Shown: positions 1-3,798 of the stretch, piece after piece | How positions within the stretch are numbered: position 1 is the stretch's first letter | Layout of the letters: each line of letters opens with the position of its first letter | Assembly: GCA_002392545.1 (NCBI GenBank) | Contig: DGHF01000019.1 | Span: 1-6,364, forward strand | From: Ruminococcus sp. UBA3855 | GTDB lineage: Bacteria; Bacillota; Clostridia; Oscillospirales; Ruminococcaceae | Reading direction: 5' to 3' | Length of the DNA stretch: 6,364 nt | Translations under genes and position numbers: made by a program | The notes under the pieces: generated by a model | Databases searched by the model: none | The model's input: only the letters and a program-made list of their open reading frames with translations | What the model was told of the DNA's origin: nothing

Positions 1-89
1 CCAATGCATTCATATCCAGCCTGTAACATCAAAAAGGCAGAAACGGAGCTGTCCACTCCACCTGACATTGCAATAATAGCCTTCTCCAT
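1..89 (-). CDS. mnmA: tRNA-specific 2-thiouridylase MnmA (N-terminal fragment, cut by window edge)
   Basis: Only the first 29 codons are inside the window; the rest lies beyond the left edge. The translation starts MEKAIIAMSGGVDSSVSAF and continues to GYECIG. SGGVDSS (residues 9-15) is the PP-loop that binds ATP in adenylating, tRNA-thiolating enzymes, and the spacing to the GYE-x-IG strand matches the start of MnmA/TrmU. In that family the enzyme adenylates and thiolates U34 of Lys, Glu and Gln tRNAs, using sulfur delivered from a cysteine desulfurase. The ATG lies two bases after the nadA stop codon, and an AGGCGG ribosome site sits six bases upstream inside the last codons of nadA, so the two genes are almost certainly co-transcribed and translationally coupled. 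Another PP-loop enzyme cannot be excluded from 29 residues, but MnmA fits best. Confidence 0.85.
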   Translation of the reverse strand, partial: MEKAIIAMSGGVDSSVSAFLMLQAGYECI

Positions 90-91
90 GA

Positions 92-1009
92 TTAACCGCC
101 TAACTCAATCATTTTGTCAATGCACTTTCTGGCTTGTGCAATGGTTTCACCATCCAGAATGATTTCTTCCCCGAACTCCCCACGCAGTACCCGATAGAGG
201 TCAACCAAAGTCGTGGCTTTCATGTTCGGGCAGATTAAATGCTTCGTGAGAGGATAAAACATCTTATCGGGGCAGTCATATTGCAGATGTTCCGCAATGG
301 AAATCTCTGTTCCAATAATGAACTCTTTTGCACTGGACTGTTTCGCAAAATCCATAATACCGGAAGTTGAGCCGACATAATCCGCTTGTTCAGTGACAGC
401 CGGAACGCATTCAGGGTGAACCAATACCAATGCATTCGGGTGAGCCTTTTTCGCTTCGGTAACAGCCGAACCTTTCACAGCGGCATGGACAGGACATCCG
501 CCCTGTAAGAGTTTGACTGTTTTGTCGGGGACTTGTTTCGCCACGAATGCACCGAGGTTACAATCGGGAATGAATAAAATCTTGTCTTCTTTCAGGGCTT
601 TTGCAATTTTGACCGCAGAGGAAGAAGTGACACAAACGTCCGCAATCGTTTTGAGTTCCGCAGTGGTATTGACATAAGCCATCACGACATAATCAGGATA
701 CATTTCCTTGACCTGTGAAATCATAGCTTTGTCCATCTGTTCCGCCATGGGACATCCTGCAATAGGATTCGCTAAATAAACCGTTTTCTCCGGTGAGAGG
801 ATTTTGACTGTTTCCGCCATAAAACGGACTCCGCACATAATCACTTTCTGATTCGGCACTTGAGAAGCCTTCACAGACAATTGGTAAGAATCGCCGACAA
901 AATCAGCAATTTCTGAAATTTCTCTTGCTACATAACTATGTGCCAAGATACAGGCATTTTGTTCCTCTTTCAAGCGCAGAACTTCTTTTTGCATATCGTA
1001 TACATTCAT
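92..1009 (-). CDS. nadA: quinolinate synthase NadA
   Basis: NadA condenses iminoaspartate with dihydroxyacetone phosphate to quinolinate, the precursor of NAD, using a [4Fe-4S] cluster in the cytoplasm. The match is clear along the whole protein: ILAHSYVAREISEIADFVGDS near the N-terminus, then GCPMAE, GGCPVHA, HPEC, ADYVGST and ICPNM. Numbering from the upstream ATG, the three cluster cysteines known for the family correspond to C88, C174 and C262. Length (305-307 aa) is normal for the compact bacterial form. Two in-frame ATGs lie six bases apart (1015 and 1009). The AAGGCGG ribosome site is only two bases from the first but eight from the second, so I favour 1009. A consensus-like promoter with a palindrome lies directly upstream, and mnmA follows after two bases. 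No nadB or nadC is in the window, so the rest of the de novo pathway must be elsewhere if it is present. Confidence 0.97.
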   Translation of the reverse strand: MNVYDMQKEVLRLKEEQNACILAHSYVAREISEIADFVGDSYQLSVKASQVPNQKVIMCGVRFMAETVKILSPEKTVYLANPIAGCPMAEQMDKAMISQVKEMYPDYVVMAYVNTTAELKTIADVCVTSSSAVKIAKALKEDKILFIPDCNLGAFVAKQVPDKTVKLLQGGCPVHAAVKGSAVTEAKKAHPNALVLVHPECVPAVTEQADYVGSTSGIMDFAKQSSAKEFIIGTEISIAEHLQYDCPDKMFYPLTKHLICPNMKATTLVDLYRVLRGEFGEEIILDGETIAQARKCIDKMIELGG

Positions 1010-1060
1010 ATTCATAACCGCCTTTTTTAATTTTGGATTGCATACTGAACCACTAGCTAT

Positions 1061-1089
1061 ATTGTACTACATCATTGACATTTTGTCAA
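1061..1089 (-). promoter_or_regulatory. sigma-A-type promoter of nadA-mnmA
   Basis: Read on the minus strand, TTGACA (1084-1089) is followed after exactly 17 bases by TACAAT (1061-1066). Transcription would begin around 1054, giving a leader of about 40 bases before the nadA start, too short for a riboswitch. The -35 box is embedded in the palindrome at 1074-1090, so the promoter is probably controlled by a repressor. Confidence 0.85.
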
Positions 1090-1090
1090 T
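1074..1090. promoter_or_regulatory. perfect palindrome over the nadA -35 box, candidate operator
   Basis: The sequence ATTGACAAAATGTCAAT (minus strand) is a 7-bp perfect inverted repeat around three central bases. One arm is the -35 hexamer itself. No T-run follows, so it is not a terminator. A dimeric repressor bound here would block RNA polymerase. In Firmicutes, NAD genes are often controlled by niacin-responsive NiaR (YrxA). That NiaR binds here is a guess from gene context; I cannot match the site to a NiaR motif from memory. Confidence 0.6.
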
Positions 1091-1092
1091 AC

Positions 1093-2010
1093 TCAATCTT
1101 TCCAAGTGTTAGGGTCAAAATAATTGTTTTCGCCATCTTCGGGGGCTGGTTCAGCTTTGCGGTATTTCCATTCATACAATCCCATCATAAAATACGCATG
1201 AAATGCCACAAATGCCAATATAAACAAAGCAGAAAAGAACATGATATGCTTGCTAAAAAATGAAGGCTTTTTGATTTTTTGGGTGATTTGTGTAAATTCT
1301 TCTGCAATTGCCTGTTCCGGTTTTTCCTGTAGGGTTTCCAGTTTATAATATAAATCTGCATTAAAATCAGAAGTGACAGAATTTGTCAGAATGCTGTCTG
1401 TATCATCGCCCTGCATTCCCTCGAAAGCCCAGTCAAAATCATCATCTCCCCTTTGTCCCTTCTGTGTATAGACAATCAGCCAATGATTTTCGTCATCTCC
1501 TCCAAATTCCTCACCGGAAGTATCGAATTCATTCAAATATCTTCCAAATGCATAATTTTCTAAACTGCTGTCATCAATCCATTCTTCAAACGGAACTGTA
1601 ATGACTGCTGGGGAAATCTTCGTTTTTTCATAGAATCCAGTCAAAGCATCATTCAGGGATTCCGTCTGTTCAAATACGTTTGCTTCGTCCTTGATGACAA
1701 TACTCATATCATATTTTGCCGTACTCTTGGCAATATCTCCGCCCATCATGAAGAGTGCCGGAACAATGAACGGAATATAGAAAAGCCCAATCAACAGCCT
1801 TTTCCAGTTGAAAATTTTGTCCGGCTCACGGTCAGAATAAAAATACCGCTCCTGTCCGTGATGATAATAACGGTAACGTCTTGCACCTGCGAAATTGGTT
1901 CTGCTGATACGGCTGGAATTTCTGCTTCCGCCATGTCTGCTACTGCTGTGATGTGAATGTCCTCCATGTGAACCGCCACCGTGTGAACCTCCTCCAGACG
2001 AATGAGGCAT
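1093..2010 (-). CDS. TPM-domain membrane protein with His/Gly/Ser-rich N-terminus
   Basis: The 305-aa protein has four parts. Residues 1-55 are low-complexity, rich in His, Gly, Ser and Arg. A hydrophobic segment follows at about 71-91 (LLIGLFYIPFIVPALFMM). A soluble domain spans about 105-247, and a second hydrophobic segment lies at about 257-279, followed by an acidic, Pro-containing tail. The soluble domain has the TPM pattern (DEANVF, then FYEKTKISPAVITV, YAFGRYLNEF and HWLIVYT). This family includes phosphatase-like and photosystem-repair proteins, but its function in Clostridia is unknown. Two membrane spans would place the TPM domain outside the cell and both tails inside. An upstream in-frame GTG overlaps the AAGGAG ribosome site; the ATG at 2010, eight bases from that site, is the better start. 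The gene has its own promoter. No terminator separates it from nadA, so some read-through is possible. Confidence 0.85.
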   Translation of the reverse strand: MPHSSGGGSHGGGSHGGHSHHSSSRHGGSRNSSRISRTNFAGARRYRYYHHGQERYFYSDREPDKIFNWKRLLIGLFYIPFIVPALFMMGGDIAKSTAKYDMSIVIKDEANVFEQTESLNDALTGFYEKTKISPAVITVPFEEWIDDSSLENYAFGRYLNEFDTSGEEFGGDDENHWLIVYTQKGQRGDDDFDWAFEGMQGDDTDSILTNSVTSDFNADLYYKLETLQEKPEQAIAEEFTQITQKIKKPSFFSKHIMFFSALFILAFVAFHAYFMMGLYEWKYRKAEPAPEDGENNYFDPNTWKD

Positions 2011-2057
2011 GATAACCACTCCTTTTTAGATTTGCATTTGTCAATATTTCCACATCC

Positions 2058-2086
2058 ATTATATACGACTTTCTTCAAAAAGTCAA
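2058..2086 (-). promoter_or_regulatory. sigma-A-type promoter of the TPM-domain gene
   Basis: On the minus strand TTGACT (2081-2086) and TATAAT (2058-2063) are separated by exactly 17 bases. The -10 box is perfect and lies about 48 bases upstream of the ATG at 2010. It sits just after the terminator at 2097-2130, which isolates this gene from upstream transcription. Confidence 0.85.
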
Positions 2087-2096
2087 TTATTTTCAT

Positions 2097-2130
2097 AAAA
2101 TAAAAAGTCGCCGGAATTCACCCCAGCAAC
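2097..2130 (-). terminator. intrinsic terminator between the tRNA region and the TPM gene
   Basis: On the minus strand GTTGCTGG (2123-2130) pairs with CCGGCGAC (2107-2114) across an 8-base loop, with six Watson-Crick and two G-U pairs. TTTTTATTTT follows immediately (2097-2106). It ends whatever is transcribed from 2131-2214, or read-through from the tRNA gene. Confidence 0.75.
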
Positions 2131-2135
2131 TTCTT

Positions 2136-2189
2136 TTATTCTGCATTATTGAAGAACATAGTCTGAAATAATTCTTCCAATGTTGACAT
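2136..2189 (-). CDS. possible 17-codon ORF, doubtful
   Basis: A short frame encodes MSTLEELFQTMFFNNAE and stops five bases before the terminator stem at 2123-2130. AAGGA lies just two bases upstream of the ATG, closer than normal for a ribosome site. I do not recognise the peptide and see no good promoter; the tRNA terminator at 2215-2236 lies directly upstream. The case rests only on the fact that the stretch has its own terminator and therefore may be transcribed. It could equally be a small RNA or a relic. Confidence 0.2.
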   Translation of the reverse strand: MSTLEELFQTMFFNNAE

Positions 2190-2214
2190 TTTCCTTATAA
2201 TATTTTTGTACAAC

Positions 2215-2236
2215 AAAAAAGGGCGATTTCTCGCCC
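2215..2236 (-). terminator. intrinsic terminator of tRNA-Thr
   Basis: On the minus strand GGGCGA, a GAAA tetraloop and TCGCCC form a perfect 6-bp hairpin, followed by six Ts. It begins four bases after the end of the tRNA, so the primary transcript needs 3' trimming and CCA addition. Confidence 0.92.
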
Positions 2237-2240
2237 CCAG

Positions 2241-2313
2241 AGCTGATGACCGGATTCGAACCGGTGACCTACGCCTTACCAAGGCGTTGCGCTACCACCT
2301 GTGCCACATCAGC
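2241..2313 (-). tRNA. tRNA-Thr (anticodon GGT)
   Basis: All four arms can be drawn. The acceptor stem is GCTGATG with CATCAGC, the anticodon stem ACGCC with GGCGT around loop TTGGTAA, and the T stem ACCGG with CCGGT around loop TTCGAAT. The anticodon GGT (2278-2280) reads ACC and ACU threonine codons. The discriminator base is T and the CCA end is not encoded. The D stem (GCAC with GCGC) contains one A-C mismatch at positions 12 and 23. It stands alone as a single-gene unit with its own promoter and terminator. Confidence 0.96.
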
Positions 2314-2355
2314 AACTATCCATCTTTGCTGTCCTCATCACCTGACGACTTTATT

Positions 2356-2384
2356 ATTATAGCACAACTTGAATGATTTGTCAA
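2356..2384 (-). promoter_or_regulatory. consensus promoter of tRNA-Thr
   Basis: On the minus strand a perfect TTGACA (2379-2384) and a perfect TATAAT (2356-2361) are spaced by 17 bases, as expected for a strong stable-RNA promoter. The transcript would carry a leader of roughly 35 bases before the tRNA. Runs of A and T directly upstream (2388-2419) could act as an UP element. Confidence 0.92.
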
Positions 2385-2387
2385 GCC

Positions 2388-2419
2388 TTTTTTCAAAAAA
2401 ATTTGAAAAAAGTTTTTTC
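2388..2419. repeat. A/T inverted repeats between divergent promoters
   Basis: TTTTTTCAAA (2388-2397) and TTTGAAAAAA (2402-2411) are perfect inverted copies around AAAA. The second copy's GAAAAAA (2405-2411) also pairs with TTTTTTC (2413-2419), so three arms can form two mutually exclusive hairpins. The block lies between the tRNA promoter and the DUF6273 gene promoter. It could be an UP element or a bent-DNA or protein-binding site; the role is not shown by the sequence. Confidence 0.5.
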
Positions 2420-2440
2420 GTGTCAAACGCTAACACAAAC

Positions 2441-2469
2441 TTGCAAACTTTCCCTCGATATGGTATAAT
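2441..2469 (+). promoter_or_regulatory. promoter of the DUF6273 gene
   Basis: TTGCAA (2441-2446) and a perfect TATAAT (2464-2469) are 17 bases apart. The -10 box lies 30 bases before the ATG at 2500, leaving a leader of about 20 bases that holds the AAAGGAG ribosome site (2487-2493). Confidence 0.8.
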
Positions 2470-2499
2470 AACATCAGATTTCAAACAAAGGAGTATGTT

Positions 2500-3081
2500 A
2501 TGAAAGAAACAATGACATTTGGAAAGTATTTCGATACCCCCATTGAATGGCTGATTCTGAAACAGGAGGGAAACCGCCGTCTGTTATTGAGTCGCTACGT
2601 GCTGGATGCAAAACGATTTTTTTCAGACTGTATCTATATCGGATGGGAAAAAAGCAACATCCGTGAATGGCTTCATCATGATTTCATGAATACTGCTTTC
2701 ACTCCAGACGAACAAGCCCGAATTTTAGAAACATCCATCCATACACCACCCTGTCAGGGGTATGAGCATTACGGCGCATCTGATACGATTGACAAAATTT
2801 TCCTGCTGTCCACGGAAGAACTGCTTGAATACCTCCCTGAACCTGAAAGCCGTTTCGCACAGGCTGAACCCCAAGCTATTGAAATGAGTGCTGATTTGCG
2901 TGACTTCTGCGAACTTCTGCCCTTTTACCATAATGTCAATCTTTGTTGGTGGTGGTTGCGTGACGGCGGGAATGAGCCTTGCTGTAAATCTATTGTGTGG
3001 TCTGACGGCACAATTGCCACAGAATACCATTATGTCAATTATGAAAGGGGAATCCGTCCGGCGGTCTGGCTAAAAGCATAA
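2500..3081 (+). CDS. DUF6273 domain protein
   Basis: The 193-aa product is a single DUF6273-like domain with no signal peptide or membrane span, so it should be cytoplasmic. Visible family features are IEWLILKQEGNRRLLLSRY (15-33), the KSNIREWLHHDF block (51-62), AFTPDEQARI (66-75), DKIFLLSTEEL (98-108), the WWWLRDGG patch (150-157) and the GIRPAVWL ending (184-191). These domains are common in Clostridia, often as appendages of larger proteins. Their function is not known; the conserved Trp, Arg and Asp residues suggest a ligand-binding or lectin-like fold, which is inference. The ATG is preceded by AAAGGAG at six bases, and a promoter and terminator tightly frame the gene, so it is a one-gene unit. 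It is the only plus-strand gene here and converges on the uncharacterised 165-aa gene. Confidence 0.85.
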   Translation: MKETMTFGKYFDTPIEWLILKQEGNRRLLLSRYVLDAKRFFSDCIYIGWEKSNIREWLHHDFMNTAFTPDEQARILETSIHTPPCQGYEHYGASDTIDKIFLLSTEELLEYLPEPESRFAQAEPQAIEMSADLRDFCELLPFYHNVNLCWWWLRDGGNEPCCKSIVWSDGTIATEYHYVNYERGIRPAVWLKA

Positions 3082-3085
3082 TAGC

Positions 3086-3116
3086 AAAGACCTGATTTTT
3101 CGGGTCTTTCTTTTTT
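3086..3116 (+). terminator. intrinsic terminator of the DUF6273 gene
   Basis: AAAGACCTGA (3086-3095) pairs with TCGGGTCTTT (3100-3109) across a TTTT loop: ten pairs, one of them G-U. C and six Ts follow. The T-run overlaps the stop codon of the converging gene by one base. On the minus strand the same hairpin lacks a proper T-run, so it is at best a weak terminator for that gene. Confidence 0.9.
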
Positions 3117-3613
3117 CAGATACCATTGACAAAATTCCATTCTCCGTTGTCGTATTTCCTCCAAGGGGAAAAGCCGTTAAATGCACTCAAATACACAACT
3201 TTGTTTTCGAGAATATCAATTTCCATGCCGTGTTCCACTTCCCAATCACAGCAACAAAATAACTGATACCCAATTTTGGTTTTGTCCTTTGGTTCGAGAA
3301 TGACGAGTTCCATCACAGAAAAACATTTCAGCATTTCCCGAAAAGGGGTATTTTCATCAACAGGAATTGACATTTCCTTGAAATCATCGTCAACTATCTC
3401 CATAAATTTGAGACAATAAGCCTTTGCCCCCTTACAGATAGTATCCATCAATTCTTGTGACATATGATTGAGCGCATCAGCACATTTTTCAGCGTATTCT
3501 TCGGTAACTTCATCATCCCTGAGAAATACTTGTATTTCTTTCTGAAACGGAATGCAATGCATTTTCCCTACTCTGCCATAACCCTTGTCTTGCAAATCAT
3601 AAATCATACTCAT
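3116..3613 (-). CDS. uncharacterised 165-aa protein, possibly DUF6985-like
   Basis: I do not recognise this gene with certainty. It encodes a soluble, acidic 165-aa protein starting MSMIYDLQDKGYGRVG, with no signal peptide or membrane span. The most distinctive part is FCCCDWEVEHGMEIDILENKVVY at about 119-141. A CDWE-x-EHG block followed by a short beta-hairpin recalls DUF6985-type proteins, some of which sit among toxin-immunity genes; this is a resemblance from memory, not a search result. Three consecutive cysteines (119-122 region) are notable. The start at 3613 is chosen because AAGGAG lies nine bases upstream; the frame continues back to a TTG at 3655, but that falls inside an inserted element. 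It follows the DUF512 gene on the same strand and was probably co-transcribed with it before the insertion. Confidence 0.7.
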   Translation of the reverse strand: MSMIYDLQDKGYGRVGKMHCIPFQKEIQVFLRDDEVTEEYAEKCADALNHMSQELMDTICKGAKAYCLKFMEIVDDDFKEMSIPVDENTPFREMLKCFSVMELVILEPKDKTKIGYQLFCCCDWEVEHGMEIDILENKVVYLSAFNGFSPWRKYDNGEWNFVNGI

Positions 3614-3631
3614 TTCCAAAATCTCCTTAAT

Positions 3632-3642
3632 ACACGATTCCA
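3632..3642. repeat. target-site duplication, left copy
   Basis: ACACGATTCCA abuts the left inverted repeat of the element at 3643-3798. It is identical, and in the same orientation, to 3799-3809. An exact 11-bp duplication touching both ends of an inverted-repeat-bounded segment is the mark of a transposition event. Confidence 0.85.
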
Positions 3643-3798
3643 TAGGCGATTGCAAAATTCAAAAAACAGCTATAAATAGTTATTTTTCAAACTCTTATTT
3701 TTTCTCCATCCCTCCACTTTTTCAACCATAATATGGATTTTGACTGGAGAAATGGCTTATTTGCGTTTCACCCTATCTTTCTATTTTGCAATCGCCTA
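3643..3798. mobile_element. MITE-like non-autonomous insertion element (156 bp)
   Basis: The segment begins with TAGGCGATTGCAAAAT (3643-3658) and ends with its exact reverse complement ATTTTGCAATCGCCTA (3783-3798). Both ends are flanked by the direct repeat ACACGATTCCA. It holds no transposase or other plausible gene, and its interior is AT-rich and partly self-complementary (11 pairs between 3706-3716 and 3745-3755, two of them G-U). These are the features of a miniature inverted-repeat element moved in trans by a full-length relative. An 11-bp duplication is within the range produced by IS4-like transposases, but I cannot name the family. It sits in the 3' end of the DUF512 gene, supplies that gene's last eight codons and its stop, and separates it from the next gene. 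Confidence 0.82.

Noticed and set aside
1016..1060. A riboswitch or attenuator in the nadA leader.
   Set aside because: The leader from the predicted start of transcription is about 40 bases and shows no stable stem or terminator.
1074..1090. The palindrome before nadA as a terminator for the TPM-domain gene.
   Set aside because: There is no T-run after it, and one arm doubles as the nadA -35 box; an operator is the better reading.
1791..2096. An alternative minus-strand frame overlapping the TPM gene's N-terminus.
   Set aside because: Its sequence is a frame-shifted reading of the His/Gly-rich repeats, and its start overlaps the promoter region with no ribosome site.
2183..2201. A plus-strand TTGACA followed by TATAAT.
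   Set aside because: The two boxes are only seven bases apart, far too close to form a promoter.
2424..2486. Four copies of CAAAC before the DUF6273 gene.
   Set aside because: The spacing is irregular (12, 8 and 38 bases) and such short repeats are expected by chance in AT-rich DNA.
2725..3030. A minus-strand open frame of about 100 codons opposite the DUF6273 gene.
   Set aside because: It has no ribosome site and no recognisable motif, and it lies entirely antisense to a well-supported coding gene.
3614..3655. An upstream TTG start that would extend the 165-aa protein by 14 residues.
   Set aside because: The AAGGAG ribosome site lies inside the extension, nine bases before the ATG at 3613, and the TTG falls within the inserted element.
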